Assembly: GCA_002315945.1 (NCBI GenBank)
Contig: DCIJ01000005.1
Location: 1 to 31,236 of the forward strand
From: Lachnospiraceae bacterium UBA1729
Lineage (GTDB): Bacteria > Bacillota > Clostridia > Lachnospirales > Lachnospiraceae
Length of the DNA: 31,236 nt
Direction: 5' to 3'
Under the pieces are notes generated by a model. The model was given only the letters and a program-made list of their open reading frames with translations, was not told the DNA's origin and made no database searches. This document shows, one piece after another, positions 16,549-24,396 of the stretch (position 1 is its first letter; every line of letters starts with the position of its first letter). The position numbers were made by a program, and so were the translations under genes.

Positions 16549-16618
16549 TGAGCTAGGGGGACGGGGTTGGGGGTTCATTTTTGCAAAAATGACCCCCCAA
16601 CCCCGTCCCCCTAGCTCA
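16549..16618. repeat. Palindromic repeat D1, variant ends
   Basis: A 70-base palindrome whose ends are TGAGCTAGGG and CCCTAGCTCA instead of TGAACCAGG and CCTGGTTCA. Both arms changed together, so the stem is kept. It starts eight bases after the preceding stop codon; TGAGCT occurs at 16539 and again at 16549. Confidence 0.92.
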
Positions 16619-16624
16619 CAAAAA

Positions 16625-16653
16625 TGACCCCCCAACCCCGTCCCCTGGGTTCA
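16625..16653. repeat. Single-arm repeat D2
   Basis: A 29-base arm containing CCCCAACCCCGTCCCC and ending GGGTTCA, 21 bases before the hybrid kinase start. Confidence 0.88.
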
Positions 16654-16673
16654 AACAGAAAGGTGCTACTGTA

Positions 16674-19475
16674 ATGATGAACCATTTCTCAAGAATAATA
16701 AAATATCTTAGTTTAGCTCTTAGCATTACTATGATTTTCAGCCCTTTGACTTCATTATCTGTCAGGGCAGCCAAAACAGAACCAAAGGTTGTGCGTGTGG
16801 GATGGTTCCATAGTGATATGTTTCAGGAGGGGATGTCTGACGATCAGGAAAAAAGTGGCTACTGTTATGATTATCTGCAGAAGGTGGCAGACTATACAAA
16901 GTGGAAATATGAATATGTCTACGGTGACTGGACAGAACTAATTCATATGCTGATAAATGGACAAATTGATTTCTTGGCTGGAGTGTCATGGACTGAAGAG
17001 AGACAGGAGCAGATGCTTTTCCCGGATATGGGAATGGGAAATGACCAGTATTATTTGTTTAAACATGATGATGATAACACAATTTCAACCTCTGATATTT
17101 CAACTCTGAAGGGTAAAAAAGTTGGTGGAATTATTGATAATAGAACCACCACATTTACTGAACAGTGGAATGAAGAAAATAATGCAGGTCTTGAGATTGT
17201 ATATTTTGAAAGCTTTGAGGAGCAGGAGGCTGCCTTTGCCAGGGGAGAGTTAGACCTTTTGGGGCAGACTATATACAACATATTAAGTCTGGACGGGATA
17301 TCTGTGGTTGCCAAGGTTGGAGAGGAACCCTTTTATCTTGCTATTAATAAAAACAGACCTGATTTAAAGCAGGATCTTGACCAGGCACTTGCAATAATGA
17401 CTTCAACGGATCCATTTATACTTCAGGATATGCAGTATGAGAATTATGGCTCTTCATTAGTAAGTAGAACTCTTTCAGACCAGGAACAGGAATGGCTGAA
17501 TAATCATCCACAGATTAAAGTCGGTTATCTTGACAAATATCTGCCCTATTCATCCACAGATAAGGATGGTAATGCAACTGGTCTGGTGACAGATGTATTG
17601 AATGAAATAGTATCAGAATTATCTTTATCGGATTCGGTCTCTGTGCAATATCAGGGATATTCAAATTATCAGGATATGATTTCTTCCCTAAAAAAAGGTG
17701 AGATAAATATTGCATTCCCAGTGTATGGGAACCTTTGGCAGCTTGAGCAGGATGGAATTGATGCTTCCTCTGCAGTCCTTACAGCAACAGAAACATTATT
17801 TTATAGTGGAAAATATTCGCAGGATAGTATTAAGACAATTTCTGTAAATAAGAATAACAGTATGCAAATAGCATATACGAAAAAGTATTTTCCAGATGCC
17901 CAGTTATTAGAATGTGACAATATTGAGAAATGCCTTGACATGATAGTGTCACGAAAGGCAGATGCGACTATTATTAACACAATGCGCACTGCACTTGTAA
18001 CCTGCAATTCAAAGTATAGTAAATTGTCTTATTATCAGTTGCCTACTGAGGAAAAACGTTGTTTTGGAGTTGACTCTGGTGAAAGGGACCTGCTGCTTAT
18101 TCTTAACAGGGGGCTTAATGTTATTGGTTCTTCATATAGTGTCGATACTTCTAATAAATATGTTGGGGAACTCTACAAATATACTGCAATGGATTTTATC
18201 AGAACAAATATTCTGAAAATATCTGTACTTGTTTTGATTTTTGTTGGGATAGTTGTCTGGCTGCTGCTTCGGAACATTCAAAAGAAAGAAAAGACTAATC
18301 TGGAACTGGAGAAACTGAGAAATTCAGCTGTGAAAGCAGGCAATGCAAAAACCGCTTTTTTGTTTAGTATGTCCCATGAAATCAGAACCCCCATCAACGC
18401 TATTATTGGATATTCTGAGCTTATGCAGCGACAGTTTGATGATAAAGAGGCTTGTCGTGATTATCTTGAAAAACTAAGGAGGTCCAGCAATTTTCTTCTT
18501 TCAATTATCAATAATGTACTGGAGATGGCCAGAATTGAGAGTGGAAAAGTAGAGCTGAATGAAGAAAAAAGAGGGGCGCTCAGTGTATTAGATGAGGTGT
18601 CCAGTGTTTACGAAGGATTGATGGAGCAAAAGGGCCTTACATTTATATGTGAAGCAGATATAAAAAGTGATTATCTCTATTTGGACAAAGTAAAATTAAA
18701 TGAAATATTCCTGAACCTGTTGTCAAATGCCTACAAATATACTCCGGAAGGGGGAAGTGTCAGTGTGAGTCTGAGGGAATTACCTTCCGACAGAGAAGGC
18801 TATACTATTTTTGAGACGACAGTTTCTGATACGGGAATCGGAATGAGCAAGGAATATCTGGCAACAGTGTTTGAACCTTTTTCCCGGGAAAAAAGTGTGG
18901 CACAAAGCAATATTTCCGGGACAGGACTGGGGATGGCTATTGTTAAGAATCTAGTGGATCTGATGGGGGGAACAATTGTTGCTGACAGTGAACCCGGTAA
19001 GGGAACTACATATGTTGTTACAATCCCTCATAGAATTGCATCTGAAACAGATGAAAATGCTGTGGGAAACGATAATGCAGAAAATATTCAATTTGAAGGA
19101 AAACGTATTCTACTTGCAGAGGATAATGAATTAAATGCAGAAATTGCAACAGTGATACTTAAGGATGCAGGCTTCGAGGTGGAGCTTGCTGAGGATGGAG
19201 CAATATGTGTTGATATGCTTAAGAGTAGAGATGGCGGCTATTACGATCTGATTCTGATGGATGTTCAAATGCCAAATATGGATGGTTATGAGGCAACCAG
19301 AACAATCAGAAGGATGGAAGACCCACTCCGAAGTCAGATTCCAATTATTGCCATGACGGCAAATGCATTTGAAACAGATAAAGAAAATGCACTGAATGCA
19401 GGCATGAATGCACATATTTCAAAGCCAATTCATATTGCTACACTGATGGAAACCTTGAAGTCGGTAATGAAGTAG
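16674..19475 (+). CDS. Hybrid sensor histidine kinase with two solute-binding sensor domains
   Basis: A 933-residue membrane sensor. Order: signal peptide (about 1-33), two tandem family-3 solute-binding domains outside the cell (about 38-255 and 275-505), one membrane helix (about 514-535, VLVLIFVGIVVWLLL), HisKA with H568 in MSHEIRTP, HATPase with NLLSNAYKYTPEGG and GTGLGMAIVKNLVDLMGG, and a C-terminal receiver with phospho-acceptor D863 in LILMDVQMPNMDG and a late Lys in ISKPI. It probably binds an amino acid or similar small ligand and passes phosphate internally. No HPt domain and no separate output regulator are adjacent, so the target is unknown. Start ATGATG follows AAAGGTG; either ATG is possible. 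The gene stands alone between repeats D2 and E. Confidence 0.93.
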   Translation: MMNHFSRIIKYLSLALSITMIFSPLTSLSVRAAKTEPKVVRVGWFHSDMFQEGMSDDQEKSGYCYDYLQKVADYTKWKYEYVYGDWTELIHMLINGQIDFLAGVSWTEERQEQMLFPDMGMGNDQYYLFKHDDDNTISTSDISTLKGKKVGGIIDNRTTTFTEQWNEENNAGLEIVYFESFEEQEAAFARGELDLLGQTIYNILSLDGISVVAKVGEEPFYLAINKNRPDLKQDLDQALAIMTSTDPFILQDMQYENYGSSLVSRTLSDQEQEWLNNHPQIKVGYLDKYLPYSSTDKDGNATGLVTDVLNEIVSELSLSDSVSVQYQGYSNYQDMISSLKKGEINIAFPVYGNLWQLEQDGIDASSAVLTATETLFYSGKYSQDSIKTISVNKNNSMQIAYTKKYFPDAQLLECDNIEKCLDMIVSRKADATIINTMRTALVTCNSKYSKLSYYQLPTEEKRCFGVDSGERDLLLILNRGLNVIGSSYSVDTSNKYVGELYKYTAMDFIRTNILKISVLVLIFVGIVVWLLLRNIQKKEKTNLELEKLRNSAVKAGNAKTAFLFSMSHEIRTPINAIIGYSELMQRQFDDKEACRDYLEKLRRSSNFLLSIINNVLEMARIESGKVELNEEKRGALSVLDEVSSVYEGLMEQKGLTFICEADIKSDYLYLDKVKLNEIFLNLLSNAYKYTPEGGSVSVSLRELPSDREGYTIFETTVSDTGIGMSKEYLATVFEPFSREKSVAQSNISGTGLGMAIVKNLVDLMGGTIVADSEPGKGTTYVVTIPHRIASETDENAVGNDNAENIQFEGKRILLAEDNELNAEIATVILKDAGFEVELAEDGAICVDMLKSRDGGYYDLILMDVQMPNMDGYEATRTIRRMEDPLRSQIPIIAMTANAFETDKENALNAGMNAHISKPIHIATLMETLKSVMK

Positions 19476-19477
19476 AG

Positions 19478-19558
19478 TGAACCAGGGTGAACCAGGGGGA
19501 CGGGGTTGGGGGTTCATTTTTGCAAAAAATGAACCCCTAACCCCGTCCCCCTGGTTCA
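19478..19558. repeat. Palindromic repeat E with duplicated left end
   Basis: A 71-base near-perfect palindrome at 19488-19558 with arms around TTTTTGCAAAAAA. The left end TGAACCAGGG is present twice in tandem (19478 and 19488). It starts two bases after the kinase stop. Confidence 0.92.
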
Positions 19559-19578
19559 CTTTGTGGTATGATAGGCCC

Positions 19579-21099
19579 ATGAAAAATATATTTTGCAAAC
19601 TACAGGACAACTTAACATGGCTGTATATTGTGGTAATTCTATGTGTCATGCCACTCTATTTTACGAAGGGCTACTTTAGAATCGGAGAAGACAAGTGGTT
19701 ACTATGGGCTGTGTCCTCAGGCATATTCGTAGCAGCAAGTGCGGTGCTGCATTTCGCCCTGCCACAGAAGGAAAAAGGATTCTCCGCTGTCGACCTTTTT
19801 GTATTAGCCCACGGTGTGCTGTGCACAGTATCGTCACTGCTTTCTCCTTATGGATTCTTTACTTTTTTTGGATCCAGGGAATGGAACATGGGCCTACTCT
19901 CCCAGCTTTTATTTGTAGCAGTATATTTTTGCATCTCTAGGACAAAAAACATTGGAACCAGTGCATTATATGCAGGCATAGCCGCCTCTGACTTGGTATT
20001 TTTTCTTGAGATACTGATGAGATTCAGAATAGATCCCCTGGGACTGTACATTGGCGTGGAAGACAAATATCGGAGAAAATTTGTCTCCACCATAGGCCAG
20101 GCAACCTGGTTCTCAAGCTATCTGGTATTGATAATACCTGTTATGGCAGTACTTTATATTAATGCAAAGGAAAAAAAGTGGCGCATACTGTATGGCCTCT
20201 CTCTATGCCTTGCATCTATGAGTGCGGTCACCCAAAATTCAGACTGCGCATATGGGGCACTGGGGATTATCTTTGTTATTTTGTTATGGTCTTCTTTTTC
20301 CTCAAACGTTGCTTTACAGCGCTTCCTCGAAATTGTCATGATGACACTGGCATCCTGGAAAGTAATTGGCATCCTTCAGATTATTTTTTCCAAAAAAATA
20401 ATCCAGCTTGACAGCCTTTCCCTAAAGCTTAGTCAGGGCCGGTTTACTCTGATTCTTCTGGTGATTTCAGTCATAATATATGTAGTATTTCGTTTAGCTC
20501 TGAAAAATAATCGGATAGATATAAAAAAACACCTATTTCTCCGCAAAAGTGTCATCCTCGTGCCTTTTGTTATGATATTAGTTGTGGTACTATATGTTGT
20601 GGTCAATTCGATGCACCTGCTTCCACCTGTTCTCTCAAAAGGATGGGGCTATCTCATGTTTAACAACTGGTGGGGAAGCAACAGAGGTTTTGCCTGGATT
20701 GGCGCATTTAGGGCTTTTAAAAATGAAGGATGGATTCTTAAGCTGCTTGGCTCGGGTCCTGATACCTATGGTCCTCATGTATATATGTTTTTGGATTTTT
20801 CAGATCCAACTGTTAATCATTATTTTACACATTATCTTGTGGCCTGTGCCCACAACGAATGGCTGAATATGCTGATTACCGGTGGAGTGATAGGGGGTAT
20901 CACCTACCTGGGAATCTACATCAGTGCAGTTAAACGGTATGTCCTGGAAGGGGAAAATGACCCTCTGCTTATTGGATACGCTGTTTCAATCGCTGCATAT
21001 ATTGTGCATAACTTTTTCTGCTATCAGCAGGTGGTATGCACCTCCGTTATTTTTGTGATTCTTGGAATGGCGGAACAAAGAATGAGACAAAAGAGCTGA
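19579..21099 (+). CDS. O-antigen ligase/polymerase-like membrane protein
   Basis: A 506-residue polytopic membrane protein with about 10-12 hydrophobic segments. The region AHNEWLNMLITGGVIGGITY near residue 430, preceded by a large loop with GWILKLLGSGPDTYG, is the typical conserved part of the O-antigen ligase family, which joins or polymerises lipid-linked glycans. The open frame extends back to 19477 through repeat E, but that portion is repeat DNA; ATG at 19579 is chosen although no clear ribosome site precedes it. No glycan synthesis genes lie nearby, so its glycan is unknown. It is followed 35 bases later by the surface repeat protein on the same strand. Confidence 0.8.
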   Translation: MKNIFCKLQDNLTWLYIVVILCVMPLYFTKGYFRIGEDKWLLWAVSSGIFVAASAVLHFALPQKEKGFSAVDLFVLAHGVLCTVSSLLSPYGFFTFFGSREWNMGLLSQLLFVAVYFCISRTKNIGTSALYAGIAASDLVFFLEILMRFRIDPLGLYIGVEDKYRRKFVSTIGQATWFSSYLVLIIPVMAVLYINAKEKKWRILYGLSLCLASMSAVTQNSDCAYGALGIIFVILLWSSFSSNVALQRFLEIVMMTLASWKVIGILQIIFSKKIIQLDSLSLKLSQGRFTLILLVISVIIYVVFRLALKNNRIDIKKHLFLRKSVILVPFVMILVVVLYVVVNSMHLLPPVLSKGWGYLMFNNWWGSNRGFAWIGAFRAFKNEGWILKLLGSGPDTYGPHVYMFLDFSDPTVNHYFTHYLVACAHNEWLNMLITGGVIGGITYLGIYISAVKRYVLEGENDPLLIGYAVSIAAYIVHNFFCYQQVVCTSVIFVILGMAEQRMRQKS

Positions 21100-21134
21100 T
21101 AGATACAGCTATGGGTAGTACAAGGAGGAAGTTG

Positions 21135-23333
21135 ATGAAGAGGAAAAAACTGGCAATACTTTTAAGTATCGTTATGATGTTTTCAACAGTCATACCTGTT
21201 AATGCAGCAGCTGTTGACGACGACAATGTACAGATTGAGGAGAATCTTACTCCCCTGGCTCAGGAGCCCGAGGGTGATCCTGAGGAAGCTTTGGAAAATA
21301 CGCTCAATGTGGAGGAAATTATTGAAGGCGAGCCTGAATCTGAGGAATATTCAGAAGAATCTGAGCAGCAGGCCATTAATATGCTGACTGAACTATTCCA
21401 GTCTGAATATGAGGAAGATGGAATTGCACTTATGTCAGAGATCATGCTCATGTCAGAGCCAGCGCCTGATCCTAATATCGAAACAGGCACAACAGGAGGC
21501 GTAGACTGGACAATAAATAATACTACCCATACAATGTCTTTTTCAGGTACTAATACTTCTACAATTAGTGGAAAAAACTCTTCTGACTCCAGGTCCATCT
21601 GGCGATATAAAGCTATAGAAAAAGTGGTTCTAAACGGAGTTCAAAGCATTGATGAATATTCATTTGCAAGTTGTAATTCCTTAAAGACAGTTGAATGGGG
21701 AAACCATCTTGAAAATATAGGTAATTATACTTTTTTAGATGCAGGATTAACCAAAGCACAGCTTACTGGCCCATTAACTACTATAGGTACGTATGCTTTT
21801 AATAATTGCACCAGCTTAAAGTCAGTAACTATTCCCAGCACTGTGACTAATATCGGTGAAGGGGCATTTTATGGTTGTTCAGGTCTTGAAAACGTTACTT
21901 TTTCTAATGAAATATCTGAAGCATTGACCCTGGGAGCCTCTGTGTTCAAGAATTGCTCGTCGCTAAAGACAATTAAGCTTCCAAAAAATCTAAAAGCAAG
22001 CAATCTTAATGCTTCAACCTTTTCGAGGTGTTATGCAATGCTAATCTGCGAAGCAGATTCAGATATGGCTACAAATTTTAATTCTTGGAGTAAGGTTACA
22101 TTTGATAGTCAGGGCGGAACTGAAGTTCCCTATGTATATTTTGTCGGTTATGTGGGCGACGAAAAAATTGCAGTATTCCCGGACACACCTACAAAAGAAG
22201 GATATCAGCTTAGCGGATGGTATAAGGATGCTGACTGCACTGAGCGATGGAATCTGAGTACAGATACAGTGGAAGGTGATATTACTCTTTTTGCAAAATG
22301 GGATGTGCCAAAATCATCTTCTAAAAAAGATTCCGACTCAGGCAAAAGTTCATCCTCCAAGTCATCTTCGGCTTCGGTCAGTCAGACTTCGGCCAATACA
22401 ACCACAAGTCAGGCCTCAACATCACAGAGTCCTTCAGTTCCAAGCTACACAGCTCCCGGCAAGGAGACTGTAAGTTCTGAAGTCAGAACCAATGCAAACG
22501 GAACTACAACAACAGTTGAGACTCATACAGATGGAACCGTACAGGAGTCTTCACAGCTGCCGGCTACAACAGCAGCCGCTATGAACGCACCTGGTTCTGT
22601 GAATATGTCAGCACCTATTGTTGTAAAAAATGTATCTCTTGTAATAGATAAGAAGGACGCTGCCGCATTAAGTAACGAGAAGGTTACAACCGTTGTAGAA
22701 GCAAGTTCAGTCAATGGAGTGGTAAGTATTACTCCTCAGATGGTATCAAATCTTGCAACTGCAGTTTCTGCCGGAACAGGTACAGCTGCTTCCAAGTCAT
22801 CCTTTGATATTAAGGTAAATACTGTTGCAGCAGACGGAAAACCTCTTTCGATTTCTGTTTCCTCAGCGGCCCTAAAATCTAATGCAAAGCTTACCGTTTT
22901 TGCTGTGTCACCTACAACCGGAGCACTTTCAATGGTTAACGCACCTGTTGTGAATTATAACGTTAACACAGGTCTTGTTACACCTGCACTGACCGGTGGT
23001 GTGGCATATACGCTTGTTACCGGAAATGAGGCAGCAGCTTTGCAGAAGACAATATTAGCAAGTATTAAGCTCTCTGATACCTTCTCCAAGCCAGTTAAGG
23101 TAGCCAAAGGCTCAACAGTTGATATGCGCGGAGCTTTTTCTTCAGGCATCGACCTTAATAGTGTGGCGGAAATTGACTATTCAGTTTCTGGAAATAAAGC
23201 AGTTATCGACCCAGTTACCGGTATTCTGCTCATTAATGACAATGCTACAAATGGTACAGTTACTGTTACCATCAAAGTCACCCTGAAAAATGGTAAAACC
23301 AAAACCCTGAAAGCAAAAATCAAGATTGGATAA
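21135..23333 (+). CDS. Secreted BspA-like leucine-rich repeat surface protein
   Basis: A 732-residue exported protein. Order: signal peptide (about 1-26, LAILLSIVMMFSTVIPVNA), acidic region (about 30-110), LRR_5/BspA-type repeats (about 150-315; LKSVTIPSTVTNIGEGAFYG is a clear unit), one Listeria-Bacteroides repeat of InlB type (about 330-395; PTKEGYQLSGWYKDADC then ITLFAKW), a Ser/Thr-rich linker (about 396-450) and a long C-terminal region with bacterial Ig-like texture (to 732). No LPxTG motif or SLH domain is seen, so anchoring is unclear. AGGAGG precedes ATG 21135; the frame extending to 21036 overlaps the preceding gene and is not used. Likely role is adhesion or substrate binding. Confidence 0.87.
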   Translation: MKRKKLAILLSIVMMFSTVIPVNAAAVDDDNVQIEENLTPLAQEPEGDPEEALENTLNVEEIIEGEPESEEYSEESEQQAINMLTELFQSEYEEDGIALMSEIMLMSEPAPDPNIETGTTGGVDWTINNTTHTMSFSGTNTSTISGKNSSDSRSIWRYKAIEKVVLNGVQSIDEYSFASCNSLKTVEWGNHLENIGNYTFLDAGLTKAQLTGPLTTIGTYAFNNCTSLKSVTIPSTVTNIGEGAFYGCSGLENVTFSNEISEALTLGASVFKNCSSLKTIKLPKNLKASNLNASTFSRCYAMLICEADSDMATNFNSWSKVTFDSQGGTEVPYVYFVGYVGDEKIAVFPDTPTKEGYQLSGWYKDADCTERWNLSTDTVEGDITLFAKWDVPKSSSKKDSDSGKSSSSKSSSASVSQTSANTTTSQASTSQSPSVPSYTAPGKETVSSEVRTNANGTTTTVETHTDGTVQESSQLPATTAAAMNAPGSVNMSAPIVVKNVSLVIDKKDAAALSNEKVTTVVEASSVNGVVSITPQMVSNLATAVSAGTGTAASKSSFDIKVNTVAADGKPLSISVSSAALKSNAKLTVFAVSPTTGALSMVNAPVVNYNVNTGLVTPALTGGVAYTLVTGNEAAALQKTILASIKLSDTFSKPVKVAKGSTVDMRGAFSSGIDLNSVAEIDYSVSGNKAVIDPVTGILLINDNATNGTVTVTIKVTLKNGKTKTLKAKIKIG

Positions 23334-23336
23334 AAA

Positions 23337-23407
23337 TGAGCTAGGGGGACGGGGTTGGGGGTTCATTTTTGCAAAAAATGAACCCCTAACCCCGTCCCCC
23401 TAGCTCA
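23337..23407. repeat. Palindromic repeat F, variant ends
   Basis: A 71-base near-perfect palindrome with ends TGAGCTAGGG and CCCTAGCTCA, like D1, and the loop TTTTTGCAAAAAA. It begins three bases after the stop of the surface protein and ends six bases before the next start codon. Confidence 0.93.
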
Positions 23408-23413
23408 TCCGAG

Positions 23414-24355
23414 ATGCAAATGAAAAAAATAACAATAATTCTCACAATACTTGCAATTGTATTATCAGGGTGCTGTTTAAAACAAACAGATTTCATAGAC
23501 TACGTGGTGGCTACTGGTGAAGATCCAGATATTATCAATAAAGTAAAAAATGTTGATCTACTGGTAATTGATGCAGAGTATTTTACCGCTGAAGAAATAA
23601 AAGAAATAAAAGATAACAAGGTAACGGAAATATATTCATATCTGAATATCGGCTCTGTTGAAGACTTCAGAGACTGTTATGAAGAATTTAAAGAATATAC
23701 ATTGGGAGAATATGAAAACTGGCCAAATGAGAGATGGGTGGACGTATCCAATTCAAAGTGGCAGGAGTTCATAGATAGTAGAATACAAGAATTATCGGAA
23801 AAAGGTATTGATGGCTTTTTTGTTGATAATATTGATGTTTATTATTTATATCCATCAGATGAAAGGTATCAGGGAATTGTTGATATTTTATCCAAAATCA
23901 AGAGTTATGATAAAAAAGTAATTATAAATGGTGGTGATTACTTTGTGAAAGCATATGTTGAATCTGATAGTAACGATATACCTATTTTTGATGGGGTAAA
24001 TCAGGAATCTGTTTACACCAGATATAATTTCTCAAATAATGAGTGTTCCCGAAATTATGAGGATGAAATCAATTACTATACAGATTATCTGGAACCAGGG
24101 GGACGGGGTTGGGGGTTCATTTTTCAAAAAAATGACCCCCCAACCCCGTCCCCCTGGTTCCTGGACCGATTTGGCAAGGACATTACCATCGTTCCCATTG
24201 ATGAAAAAAATTCCTATACCCATGTGGATGTGGCGATTAGTCCGCAGTTTTTTGCATGGGTCATGAGCCTGGGGGAAGAGGTAAGGATTACAGGACCCGC
24301 AGCTGTGGTTGATGAGATGAAAGCGTTTGTTGAAAAAATCCTGAACAGATATTAG
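23414..24355 (+). pseudogene. Chimeric ORF: GH114-like lipoprotein fragment + palindrome + WYL-regulator fragment
   Basis: An intact 313-codon frame built of three unrelated parts. Residues 1-226 look like a TM1410/GH114-type (endo-alpha-1,4-polygalactosaminidase-like) lipoprotein: signal with lipobox LSGC, then LLVIDAEYF, IYSYLNIGSVEDFR and GIDGFFVDNIDVYYLY. This part ends before the end of the barrel. Residues about 227-249 are translated palindrome G (GGRGWGFIF, PPTPSPWF). Residues about 250-313 (DRFGKDITIVPIDE, VAISPQFFAWVMSLG, VRITGP) match the C-terminal end of WYL-domain regulators, a cytoplasmic protein type. A fusion of these makes no functional sense, so I read it as two broken genes joined at the repeat. 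No clear ribosome site precedes the start, as palindrome F ends six bases upstream. Which start is used (23414 or 23420) cannot be told. Confidence 0.8.
24091..24161. repeat. Palindromic repeat G inside the chimeric ORF
   Basis: A 71-base palindrome, GGAACCAGGGGGACGGGGTT to the complementary arm ending CCCTGGTTCC. It is the only copy that lies inside an open frame far from its end and marks the exact junction of the GH114-like and WYL-like parts. Flanking CTGG occurs on both sides (24089 and 24161). Confidence 0.93.
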
Positions 24356-24396
24356 GAACCTTTTCTTGACTGCTACATCTTCGGAGATAAACTAAT

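Noticed and set aside
19477..19578. N-terminal extension of the ligase-like protein through repeat E
   Set aside because: The extension is translated palindrome (GGRGWGFIF type) and carries no membrane segment; ATG 19579 is a better start.
16549..23407. Palindromes considered as ordinary Rho-independent terminators
   Set aside because: The T run usually lies in the hairpin loop and not after the stem; only B1 is followed by a T run. They may still end transcripts, but the family is better described as a repeat element.
7259..24161. Repeats considered as a CRISPR array
   Set aside because: Copies are kilobases apart, palindromic over their full length and vary in number per site, with no regular spacers and no cas genes.
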